From CAYQOX01 sp964419335 (lineage in GTDB: Bacteria; Hinthialibacterota; Hinthialibacteria; Hinthialibacterales; Hinthialibacteraceae), in NCBI GenBank assembly GCA_964419335.1, contig CAYQOX010000070.1, positions 1 through 17,806 of the forward strand: 17,806 nucleotides of DNA, read 5' to 3'. Below the pieces are notes generated by a model. It did not search any database, was not told the DNA's origin, and saw only the letters and a list, made by a program, of their open reading frames with translations. Numbering within the stretch: the first letter of the stretch is position 1; each line of letters starts with the position of its first letter. Positions 8,682 to 15,417 of the stretch are shown here, in pieces. The position numbers and the translations under genes are program-made.

Positions 8682-8759
8682 TCGGTCCAATATGCTTGGT
8701 TCAGTAATGTTGAACTGGAAGGCGGAACCGCCGTGTCCGAATGGATGCTCATGGACTAA
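8682..8759 (+). pseudogene. C-terminal tail (25 codons) of an unidentified gene
   Basis: The frame reads SVQYAWFSNVELEGGTAVSE then WMLMD and stops at TAA 8757-8759, followed 26 bases later by a strong terminator. The composition looks like the last beta strands of a secreted beta-sandwich protein, but it is too short to name. Its 5' part was replaced by the transposase fragment at about 8680. Confidence 0.45.
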
Positions 8760-8785
8760 GAACACAGCGTTTTTCTAGCTTACGT

Positions 8786-8816
8786 CCCCCTCGGTACCCC
8801 CGAGGGGGATTTTTTT
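8786..8816 (+). terminator. Strong rho-independent terminator
   Basis: CCCCCTCGG pairs perfectly with CCGAGGGGG (9 base pairs, loop TACCC), and a run of seven T follows. It ends the gene whose tail stops at 8759. The intron fragment begins two bases after the T-run. Confidence 0.9.
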
Positions 8817-8818
8817 AG

Positions 8819-8965
8819 GTGTGCCAGGCATGGCGTGAATCTAGAAGGTGAAAGTCCTCTACAGGCCCAGATGATGGGAACTGTTAGTTGAAGGCAAGGA
8901 CGCCATCGCGAGGCGGGATCTGAAGAAAGCCGGAGACAAAAGCCGGACTCGACGAACAGAAATCA
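8819..8965 (+). mobile_element. 5' fragment of a group II intron, probably class C
   Basis: The stretch begins GTGTGCCAGGCATGGC, the usual GUGYG start of a group II intron. It contains the domain I landmarks GTGAAAGTCC, GATGGGAACTGTTAG, GAAGGCAAGG, ATCTGAAGAAAGCCGGAG and CGACGAACAGAAATCA in the order known from bacterial introns. Class C introns characteristically insert directly after intrinsic terminators, and this one follows a terminator T-run by two bases. The match stops near 8965. Domains II-VI, the reverse transcriptase/maturase gene and the 3' end are all missing, so the copy is dead. Confidence 0.75.
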
Positions 8966-9001
8966 GCTTAGCCACAATTAATAGAGTTTACAGCCCACTA
9001 T

Positions 9002-9520
9002 TTATTCAGGATCTATTCCTTGCCCCAAGGTATCCAGCCATTTTTGATGATTCGTTTCCGGGAATTCTAAACCCCGCGTGTTTTTTTCGTATGAGGATAA
9101 CCGCCGATTTCTTCCTGGCTACGTATGGTTTTTCCCTTACGTTGCTTGAACGATTGAATAATACGCTGATCGATGTCATCGCGATCCCAAGGGCGGAAAA
9201 ATTCGTGAATATCGCTCATACTATTTGACGTGTTTACTTCGCTAAAAAAGTCCCATCCTGCATGTTCACCCCAGTACATAAGGCCAGTGTTTTCGCTCTG
9301 GCAATGCTTGAAAAACCAGGAGATGGCTTTGTCAGCTTTTGTGGCGTACTTATTATTGCCAGTGAGTTCTGTGAGGGCATAGAAAATTTGGTAAAAGTTT
9401 TCATGATGCATGGGATTGGCACCCACCAGGGTTCGCTCTGTAAGTCGGATCCCCAACTGTTACGTTTTAGTTTTTGTATCTCTTTCAATTGTTCACCTTC
9501 GAATTTGCCTATAGTAAAAG
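9002..9520 (-). pseudogene. Frameshifted fragment of a helical, CAZyme-like protein
   Basis: Three frames join into one protein-like sequence: FTIGKFEGEQLKEIQKLKR, then IRLTERTLVGANPMHHENF and YQIFYALTELTGNNKYATKA, KAISWFFKHC, then GLMYWGEHAGWDFFSE and DIHEFFRPWDRDDIDQ, then TRGLEFPETNHQKWLDTLGQ ending in TAA at 9002-9004. The regular helices and the tgLMYWGEH motif recall (alpha/alpha)6-barrel lyases and hydrolases, but I cannot name a family. Both breaks lie in homopolymers: a G run near 9451-9454 and the seven-T run 9081-9087 (one base short in each case). The upstream end abuts the integrase fragment and the downstream end lies near the group II intron end. Confidence 0.5.
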
Positions 9521-10131
9521 TCCTCGATTTTATGGATTGGTTGACTCGTCCTATTAAAGGAAAACAACAACACATTCGTGATCAAATCGCTTTGGGAGTT
9601 TCTCTTCAGGGTATTGCTGGTTTACAACTGCAAGAGGCATTTCGGTTACAAGCGAAAAAATTCGATCCGGTAACGAACACCATTACGATCGATACGGAAG
9701 TGAAAAATCGTTATCGTATCCGAAGGATTCCAGTGGCAGATATCGTCTGTGGTTTGTTAAGACGGATGTATCCAGATGCTCCAGAATCATGTTTCATTCA
9801 TTCGTTTGCAACTTTTAACGAATATTCAAAAGCAGTAAAACGAACATTGAATGAATAAGATTTCTCAATCGTTCTGAAACCAAAAGATTTAAGAAACACA
9901 CTTCAGACCGAAGCAATCGATAATGGATGGTATGGATATTACGTTCAACGCTATGTCGGTCATGCGCCCAAGTCGATCGGCGAAAGACATTATCACGGGG
10001 ATCAAAATCGAAGGATGGTTGATTTTTATAGAGACAAAGTCGTTTCTCACGTAGAGAAAATTATCCAGGCTTGGGATGCCCCGCAAGATACGATGATTTT
10101 GCAAAGCCCACGACTTGTGATCAACCAATGA
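9520..10131 (+). pseudogene. Tyrosine recombinase (integrase) catalytic-domain remnant with internal stop
   Basis: One frame is readable from about 9520 to the TGA at 10129-10131, interrupted once by TAA at 9856-9858. Before the stop: MDWLTRPIKGKQQHIRDQ, IAGLQLQEAFRLQAKKFD, TEVKNRYRIRRIPV. After it: KPKDLRNTLQTEAI, YVQRYVGHAPKSIGERHYHG, which is the C-terminal catalytic segment with LGH-like VGH and the tyrosine in RHYHG. The first catalytic arginine, normally in a T/A-G-L-R-x-x-E motif, reads Gln (AGLQLQEA), a one-base change from CGA. The core-binding N-terminal domain is absent. With the lost Arg, the stop and the missing domain, the enzyme is inactive. It ends 84 bases from the 3' end of tRNA-Trp, where integrases commonly sit. 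Confidence 0.8.
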
Positions 10132-10215
10132 AGCATTGCACGATCATTGCACGAAAAGGTGATATTGAGGCTTGAAGTAAAGTTAAGTGAAGTATCATAA
10201 GTCCAGAAAAATCAG

Positions 10216-10291
10216 TGGCAGGCGTGGCAGGAATTGAACCCGCAACCTGCTGATTTGGAGTCAGCTGCTCTGCCAATTGAGCTACACGCCT
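10216..10291 (-). tRNA. tRNA-Trp (anticodon CCA)
   Basis: A full 76-base cloverleaf reads on the minus strand: acceptor AGGCGTG/CACGCCT, D stem GCTC/GAGC, anticodon stem GCTGA/TCAGC with loop CTCCAAA (anticodon at 10258-10256), T stem GCGGG/CCTGC with loop TTCAATT, discriminator G and an encoded CCA end at 10218-10216. Its 3' end points at the integrase remnant. Confidence 0.97.
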
Positions 10292-10323
10292 ACATCCTCT
10301 ATCTACTTCTCAATTCATGCATG

Positions 10324-10351
10324 ATCTTACTATGAACTCGGAATGTGTCAA
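10324..10351 (-). promoter_or_regulatory. Sigma-70 promoter of tRNA-Trp
   Basis: On the minus strand there is a perfect -35 TTGACA (10351-10346), a 16-base spacer and TAAGAT (10329-10324). Transcription would start near 10317, about 26 bases before the mature tRNA. Confidence 0.65.
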
Positions 10352-10482
10352 TACCCTTATAAACAAGTTTTGTTATCGCATATTGAAAAGAATGAAGAAA
10401 TCCTGTAGGGTTTTAGTATACAGCTCTAAATAGAAAGCGAAAATGGTGTTTTTCGCAATCTTTAAAAAAGTAGGTAGGCTTT

Positions 10483-11787
10483 ATGAAAAATCAAGAGAAT
10501 AAAATCAACCGAAGATCATCATTGAAAGTCATGGGCTCGGGATTGGCCTTGGGCTTGACAGCGGCGAATTATCGCTCGATCGCCCAAGAGAATTCAAACG
10601 AAAAGATTAACTTTGGTTTCATCGGTATTGGCGGCATGGGCACCAACCGCCTTAAACAGTTTAGCCGTCAGGAAGATGTCAACGCAGTCGCGGTTTGTGA
10701 TGTGGATGAAAGCCATCTGCAACGTGGTGTGAAAACCGTTCAGCAAATCCAGGAAAAAACCCCCAAAGCCTTTCATGATTTTCGTAAGCTATTGGAGTTA
10801 GACGAAATCGATGCGGTGGTCGTAACAACGCCAGATCATTGGCACGCTCCTATCTTTGTCGCCGCATGCAAAGCGGGCAAAGATGTATTCGTAGAAAAGC
10901 CCTTGAGCCATAATATCGCGGAGGGGCGGGCGATGGTCGAAGCGGCTAAAGAAAATCAGTGTATCACCCAGATGGGGAATCATATCCACAACGACCATAA
11001 TACTTACCGCCGCGCGGTCGAAATGGTTCGTTCTGAGAAATTAGGAAAAATCACCCGGGTTCACTGTTGGAAATCTTCTGAAACTAGTGGTAAAGGGAAT
11101 CCAGAAAATCAAGAACCTCCTGAAGAGTTGAATTATAACATGTGGCTGGGTCCAGCCCCTAAACGTGAATATAACCCCAACCGATCCCATTTTAATTTCC
11201 GCTATTTCTGGGATTATTCGGGGGGGGTATTTATGGACTTTTGGTGCCATATCACCGATGTGGCTTATTGGGCCTTAGATCTAAAAGCCCCAAAGACAGT
11301 CTCCGCCGTAGGTGGACGTTTCTTCGTGCAAGATAATACAGAAACACCGGACTGCATGGAACTAACGTATGAATACCCCGATTTGTTTATGCTATGGACG
11401 CTCCATCCCAAAGGAGTGCCTGGTTTTAGCGGTGGAATTGGCTGTATCTTCCATGGGACTGAAGCCACAATGGTAACCAATTACAATACCAATCAAATTT
11501 ATGTAGATAACAAAAAAGTCGATGATTTTGAATGGCCAGAAGAAACGATCCCCAATTCACCGGGGCATATTCGTGAATTCTTGAATGCAATCAAGTCACG
11601 TAAGAAAACCACGTGTAATATTGAATACGCACATAAACTCAACAAAGCTGGGCTTCTGGGAAATATTGCTTACCGTAGCGGTGATAAACTTGTGTGGGAT
11701 GATGAAAACGAACGTGTCATTGACAATCGTAAGGCCAATCGTCTCGTTGGAAGAAAATATCGGAAACCGTGGACACTCGATATTTGA
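10483..11787 (+). CDS. Gfo/Idh/MocA-family oxidoreductase with Tat signal
   Basis: The gene is intact, 434 residues, from the ATG at 10483 preceded by TAGGTAGG. The N-terminus has a twin-arginine motif (NRRSSLKVMG, Arg10-Arg11) and a short hydrophobic stretch, so the folded protein is probably exported by Tat. The Rossmann fold follows: GFIGIGGMG (residues 45-53) and VCDVD with the ribose-binding acid. Then come TTPDHWHAPI and the family hallmark EKP at 138-140. The C-terminal half has the DYSGGVFMDFWCHITDVAYW metal/substrate-type motif common in the Tat-exported subgroup. Family members oxidise or reduce sugars and inositols with NAD(P), and some act as glycosidases with bound NAD. The substrate is unknown. 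Its own terminator follows, so it is probably monocistronic. An eight-G run at 11220-11227 lies inside the coding sequence but the frame is intact. Confidence 0.93.
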   Translation: MKNQENKINRRSSLKVMGSGLALGLTAANYRSIAQENSNEKINFGFIGIGGMGTNRLKQFSRQEDVNAVAVCDVDESHLQRGVKTVQQIQEKTPKAFHDFRKLLELDEIDAVVVTTPDHWHAPIFVAACKAGKDVFVEKPLSHNIAEGRAMVEAAKENQCITQMGNHIHNDHNTYRRAVEMVRSEKLGKITRVHCWKSSETSGKGNPENQEPPEELNYNMWLGPAPKREYNPNRSHFNFRYFWDYSGGVFMDFWCHITDVAYWALDLKAPKTVSAVGGRFFVQDNTETPDCMELTYEYPDLFMLWTLHPKGVPGFSGGIGCIFHGTEATMVTNYNTNQIYVDNKKVDDFEWPEETIPNSPGHIREFLNAIKSRKKTTCNIEYAHKLNKAGLLGNIAYRSGDKLVWDDENERVIDNRKANRLVGRKYRKPWTLDI

Positions 11788-11814
11788 TATTCCTATTCTA
11801 TCGTAAAACCGTGC

Positions 11815-11849
11815 GGGAAGGTGATCTCATGCATTACCTTCCCCTTTTT
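11815..11849 (+). terminator. Rho-independent terminator of the oxidoreductase gene
   Basis: GGGAAGGTGAT pairs with ATTACCTTCCC (11 base pairs with one G-U, 7-base loop), then C and five T. It lies 27 bases after the stop codon at 11787. Confidence 0.9.
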
Positions 11850-11859
11850 ATGCGAACAC

Positions 11860-11868
11860 TGATATAAT
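11860..11868 (+). promoter_or_regulatory. Extended -10 promoter for the cobA operon
   Basis: TGATATAAT is a TG-N-TATAAT extended -10. No clear -35 is present because the preceding bases belong to the terminator, which is usual for extended -10 promoters. The predicted start is near 11875, giving a leader of about 38 bases before the ATG at 11913. Confidence 0.5.
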
Positions 11869-11912
11869 CTAGGTTAAAGGTAGAATATAAAGATTTGAGG
11901 TTTAATATTTGT

Positions 11913-12707
11913 ATGTTATCGCCAGACACAGATCAAGGCGTTGTCATTCTCGTCGGTGCAGGTCCCGGTGATCCTGGATTAATAACTGTGCGAGGAAAAG
12001 ATGAGTTAGAACGCGCCGATGTGGTTATCTATGACCATTTAGTAGCCCATGAATTATTGGATCATCTTCCTTCTCATGCAGAACGCATATACGTTGGGAA
12101 AAAAGCAGGTAAGCATACACTACCCCAGGAAGAGATTAATGATTTACTCGTGAAAAAAGCCCAAGAAGGAAACCGAGTCGTTCGACTCAAAGGTGGCGAT
12201 GGCTTTGTTTTTGGGCGTGGTGGAGAAGAATGTATGCACTTGCGGCAACAGGGTGTCGCGTTTGAGGTGGTGCCGGGAGTCTCGGCGACCATGGCGGTTC
12301 CCGCCTATGCCGGGATTCCAGTCACGACCCGTGATAAGGCCACCTCATTTATCGCAGTTACCGGGCACGAGCATATTTCTAAAGAACGTCCCCATGTAGA
12401 TTGGGAAGCAGTAGCGAAAATCGATGGAACGATTATTATTTTTATGGGTGTTTTAGCCTTTCATAAGATCGCATCATTACTAATCCGATATGGAAGATCA
12501 CCGGATACCCCGGCAGCCGTGATTCGCTGGGGCACAACGAAAAAACAAGAAACATTGATGGGAACCCTGGAAACATTACCCAAAAAAATTGCAGAGACAA
12601 ATATACGTCCGCCCGGTTTAATTGTAGTAGGAGACGTCGTAAACTTGCGTAATGAACTCCAATGGTTTCAGGAATCCATGGTTGTACACCAAGGGTCAAT
12701 TAAATAA
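11913..12707 (+). CDS. cobA: Uroporphyrinogen-III C-methyltransferase
   Basis: The product (264 residues from the ATG at 11913; a TTG at 11895 is in frame but has no better site) makes precorrin-2 from uroporphyrinogen III using two S-adenosylmethionines, the branch point to siroheme and cobalamin. All the family blocks are present: VILVGAGPGDPGLIT, AERIYVGKKAGKH, VVRLKGGDGFVFGRGGEE, VVPGVSATMAVPAYAGIPVT and TIIIFMGVLAF. The length is that of the stand-alone enzyme; there is no CysG-type dehydrogenase/ferrochelatase fusion. No other tetrapyrrole gene is nearby. It starts the cobA / unknown / lysA run, with 18 bases to the next gene. Confidence 0.95.
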   Translation: MLSPDTDQGVVILVGAGPGDPGLITVRGKDELERADVVIYDHLVAHELLDHLPSHAERIYVGKKAGKHTLPQEEINDLLVKKAQEGNRVVRLKGGDGFVFGRGGEECMHLRQQGVAFEVVPGVSATMAVPAYAGIPVTTRDKATSFIAVTGHEHISKERPHVDWEAVAKIDGTIIIFMGVLAFHKIASLLIRYGRSPDTPAAVIRWGTTKKQETLMGTLETLPKKIAETNIRPPGLIVVGDVVNLRNELQWFQESMVVHQGSIK

Positions 12708-12725
12708 TATGAAGGTGGATTGTAA

Positions 12726-13091
12726 ATGGCTGAAAAGGAACGTTGGCATTTAGTGGATGAAGATGTGACGCTTTACGCACCTGAGATCAGTCGTCATACT
12801 ACTCCCGACGAATTTTTAGAAACAGATGAACATCATCACACTATTATTCGCTTTGATCATGTTTTAGTGGGATGTAAACAATTCGATAATCAAGAAGCAC
12901 GGGATACATGGTTGGAAAATCACCCGATGGGAAAGCGTGTTGAGCTATCGAATCCCGAAAGCGGAGTACGAAAAGCAGGAAATATCATCGAAGTCCGGAT
13001 CGGTGATCCTCCAGATGATAACTTAGCCGCAATGATGATCTATATTGAGCGCGTCCTTCCCCCCGAAGATGTACAAGATTGGGTGATTTAA
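12726..13091 (+). CDS. Conserved-looking small protein of unknown function
   Basis: It encodes 121 residues; the ATG at 12726 follows AAGGTGG by seven bases, so translation is likely. I do not recognise a family. It is acidic and soluble, with no signal peptide or membrane span. It has a His cluster (DEHHHTIIRF, about residues 38-47) and an ordered middle (ARDTWLENHPMGKRVEL, then AGNIIEVRIGDPPDD), with an aromatic end (VQDWVI). The alternation of strands and one helix suggests a small alpha/beta fold. It sits tightly between cobA and lysA, so it is probably co-expressed with them, but neither pathway explains it. Confidence 0.85.
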   Translation: MAEKERWHLVDEDVTLYAPEISRHTTPDEFLETDEHHHTIIRFDHVLVGCKQFDNQEARDTWLENHPMGKRVELSNPESGVRKAGNIIEVRIGDPPDDNLAAMMIYIERVLPPEDVQDWVI

Positions 13092-13146
13092 CTTATCGAA
13101 ATGTTTAATGTTAAATAAAATAAGCGTCTAGTAAGGGTCAAGTTCT

Positions 13147-14424
13147 ATGTCAAAAGTATTTGAAGTACCTTCTAACTACTTTACCTACCGTAATCATGTC
13201 TTATGCGCCGAAGAGGTGCCTTTCCCTGAAATTACCGAGTACTACGGAACACCCACGTATGTATACTCACAAAATCATATTATTGATGCCTATCGTGGAT
13301 ATGGCCAAGGGTTGGCCGATATTCCGCATATTATTGCGTTCGCCGTGAAGGCCAACGGGAATCTTTCTATTTTAAGAACATTAGCCAATGAAGGTGCTGG
13401 AGCGGATTTAACCTCTGGAGGAGAGTTAGCAACAGCCCTGCGTGGCGGGATTTCTCCCCAGAAAATGGTCTTCTCCGGCGTAGGAAAAACCGAGCAAGAA
13501 ATTCGTGAAGGCTTGCAAGCCGGGATTTTGATGTTTAATGTGGAGTCCAAAGCCGAATTACATAAAATCAATCTTATTTCAAATCAAATAAAGAAGAAAG
13601 CCTCGATTTCTTTTCGGGTAAATCCCAACATTGATCCCAATACGCATCCCAAAATAAGCACGGGCTTAAAAGAGCATAAATTTGGAATCCCCTTTGAATC
13701 AGCGATTGAGTTATATGAACAAGCAGCTTCTCTGGAGAACATTAATGTTTTGGGAATTTCTTCGCATATTGGTTCATCCATGCTCGATACCTCGCCGTTG
13801 CTTCAGGCATTGGAAAAATTACTCGACTTAAAGGAACAACTCTCTAAACGAGGAATTCAAGTGGCCTATCTTGATTTGGGCGGGGGTTTGGGTATCCGGT
13901 ACGAGGATGAAAATCCAGAGAAACCTGAAGAATACGCTTCGAAATTAGCCTCAAGACTGCGAGATGAAGATGTCACCTTAATTCTTGAACCAGGTCGATC
14001 CATTACAGGAAACGCAGGACTCATTGTAAGCCGTGTCGTTTATGTGAAGAGGACTAAGGATAAAACTTTTCTGGTGATTGATGCCGCGATGAACGATCTA
14101 GCGCGTCCTGCCATCTATGACGCCTATCATGAAATCGTTCCCGTAAAACGAAAGAATACCCCTTTAGAAGTCACTGATGTGGTTGGACCTATATGTGAAA
14201 GCAGCGATGTTTTTGGGAAAGAAAGAGAACTCCCGACCCTACAGGAAGGGGATTTAGTTGCGATTTGCTCCGCAGGAGCGTATGGTTTTGCCATGGCGTC
14301 CCGTTATAATGGCAGGCTTATGCCCGCCGAGGTCATGGTGAACGGTCATGAACATCGCCTAATTCGTCAACGGGAAACCTATGAGGATTTATTTACTCAC
14401 CAAGTAGAACTCGAAAGGGTATGA
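13147..14424 (+). CDS. lysA: Diaminopimelate decarboxylase
   Basis: It decarboxylates meso-diaminopimelate to L-lysine, the last step of lysine synthesis, as a PLP enzyme of the alanine-racemase-like TIM-barrel fold. At 425 residues it is full length. Lys68 in FAVKAN binds PLP; His207 lies in SSHIGS; GGGLG is at 245-249; EPGRSI at 281-286 binds the phosphate; Cys350 in GPICESSD is the active-site residue donated to the dimer partner; and Tyr379 lies in GAYGFAMASRYNGR. The ATG at 13147 has AAGGG about ten bases upstream, a slightly long spacing. It lies 55 bases after the 121-residue gene. It converges with a minus-strand gene, ending 13 bases from it, and I see no terminator between. Confidence 0.96.
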   Translation: MSKVFEVPSNYFTYRNHVLCAEEVPFPEITEYYGTPTYVYSQNHIIDAYRGYGQGLADIPHIIAFAVKANGNLSILRTLANEGAGADLTSGGELATALRGGISPQKMVFSGVGKTEQEIREGLQAGILMFNVESKAELHKINLISNQIKKKASISFRVNPNIDPNTHPKISTGLKEHKFGIPFESAIELYEQAASLENINVLGISSHIGSSMLDTSPLLQALEKLLDLKEQLSKRGIQVAYLDLGGGLGIRYEDENPEKPEEYASKLASRLRDEDVTLILEPGRSITGNAGLIVSRVVYVKRTKDKTFLVIDAAMNDLARPAIYDAYHEIVPVKRKNTPLEVTDVVGPICESSDVFGKERELPTLQEGDLVAICSAGAYGFAMASRYNGRLMPAEVMVNGHEHRLIRQRETYEDLFTHQVELERV

Positions 14425-14437
14425 CGAAGAAAGATGT

Positions 14438-14869
14438 CTATTGATGTTCTGGATGAAGATCGGAATCGGTGGTATTCATAGAGAGATAATCTGGAAAATA
14501 GGTTTTGCGTCGGATGTCATAGACAAGGTTGATGAACTTCTTTTTGGCATCCACAGAACCCGTACTACCCAAAACCTTCGCGATCTCTTTTTGAGCGAGT
14601 TCGTCAAATTTTCGTAATGAAAGCAGAATTTCTACGGGCTCTTCCAAAGCATAGCTTTTTACCATTTGTGCAAGGGTATTTTCTTGCTCTTCATCCAGTT
14701 GGAATTGTTTCATCTCCGCGACGAATTCTTGATATCGCTTAAAACGACGATATCGATAGACGGAGTAAATGATGAGGAAAGTCACGGCAGTTAATCCCAG
14801 CAAAAAGTAGACGAGAACGTCCGCTCCAACACCACTATTTGAGAAAAAATTTGGTATTCCTTCACCCAT
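14438..14869 (-). CDS. Single-span membrane protein of unknown function
   Basis: It encodes 143 residues from the ATG at 14869, which follows GAGG by eight bases. A GTG at 14917 is in frame but has no such site. One hydrophobic segment (VLVYFLLGLTAVTFLIIYSV, about residues 18-37) is followed by a basic stretch (YRYRRFKRYQ), so the C-terminal part is cytoplasmic. That part is helical: TLAQMVKSYALEEPVEILLS, LRKFDELAQKEIAKV, LVYDIRRKTYFPDYL. The P...ILLS...FD...IRRK pattern resembles the N-terminal half of PilZ-domain (YcgR-like) proteins, but no PilZ c-di-GMP motif follows. That comparison is weak. Confidence 0.75.
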   Translation of the reverse strand: MGEGIPNFFSNSGVGADVLVYFLLGLTAVTFLIIYSVYRYRRFKRYQEFVAEMKQFQLDEEQENTLAQMVKSYALEEPVEILLSLRKFDELAQKEIAKVLGSTGSVDAKKKFINLVYDIRRKTYFPDYLSMNTTDSDLHPEHQ

Positions 14870-14980
14870 TTGCTTATCCTCTTCTAGGCTTGATCTTTGC
14901 CCAAGATCCCTCAACACCTGGTCGAATAAGCAAAGCCAAAGTGAGTAATGTAAAATAATGAGAAGTGCTCGTTAAATTCC

Positions 14981-15008
14981 ATTATAGATTTTTTGGCTTA
15001 TTTGTCAA
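14981..15008 (-). promoter_or_regulatory. Consensus sigma-70 promoter of the membrane protein gene
   Basis: On the minus strand there is TTGACA (15008-15003), a 16-base spacer and TATAAT (14986-14981), both hexamers perfect. The predicted start near 14974 gives a leader of about 105 bases before the ATG at 14869. Confidence 0.85.
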
Positions 15009-15084
15009 TTATATAAACAATAAAAGAAATTAAGAAAATCGATTCTGTATTAACTTATCCATAAATTTTCTTGCTTTTCACTTT

Positions 15085-15100
15085 ACTTTTCTAGAAAAGT
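15085..15100. promoter_or_regulatory. Palindrome upstream of the consensus promoter
   Basis: ACTTTTCTAGAAAAGT is a perfect 16-base palindrome, and GTAAAA-CA-TTTTAC (15101-15114) lies right next to it. They sit about 77-106 bases upstream of the -35, a position for an activator or a chromatin-protein site rather than a blocking operator. Confidence 0.4.
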
Positions 15101-15166
15101 GTAAAACATTTTACATCTTTATTATCGTATCGTTCATTATCCTTCTTGAGTTTTTTGATCAATAAC

Positions 15167-15209
15167 AAAAAAAAGCCCTGGCGGGGTAAGGAGGGAAGTT
15201 CCACCAGGG
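15167..15209 (-). terminator. Rho-independent terminator, minus strand
   Basis: On the minus strand CCCTGGTGG pairs with CCGCCAGGG (9 base pairs, one G-U) around a 16-base loop, then C and eight T. It is the first terminator downstream of msrB, about 208 bases after its stop. Confidence 0.8.
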
Positions 15210-15417
15210 GTTGGAGTTAGGGATGTAAGATCTGGTTTCTTAGAGGAGAAAACATGATCTGATGAGTTTGTTCATTGTAAAACGAGCAAGGTTTTTTTGA
15301 GGTAACTTAAAAAGTTCAAAAAAAGAGAGAAATTTTCGGCTTTCTTCACTCGTTATAAATGAAAAATCACAGGTTATCGAATGAAAACCGATTTCATCCT
15401 ATAGTTTTTATAAAGAA

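Larger units (their letters stand above)
14918..15417. other. AT-rich 500-base intergenic stretch
   Basis: There is no convincing protein gene here. It holds the consensus promoter (14981-15008), the palindromes (15085-15114) and a minus-strand terminator (15167-15209). The 210 bases between that terminator and the msrB stop carry only very short frames without ribosome sites, so either the msrB transcript has a long 3' tail or a small RNA is made there. Confidence 0.6.

Noticed and set aside
9262..9531. The first 90 codons of the plus-strand frame leading into the integrase
   Set aside because: They are antisense to the helical CAZyme-like fragment and have no recombinase features; the integrase homology starts near 9520.
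11220..11227. Eight-G run in the oxidoreductase gene as a frameshift site
   Set aside because: The protein reads correctly through it (DYSGGVFMDF), so the frame is intact.
15218..15290. Tiny minus-strand peptides (MNKLIRSCFLL and MFSPLRNQILHP) before the terminator
   Set aside because: Neither has a ribosome site, and 11-12 codon frames are expected by chance; no leader-peptide residue run is seen.
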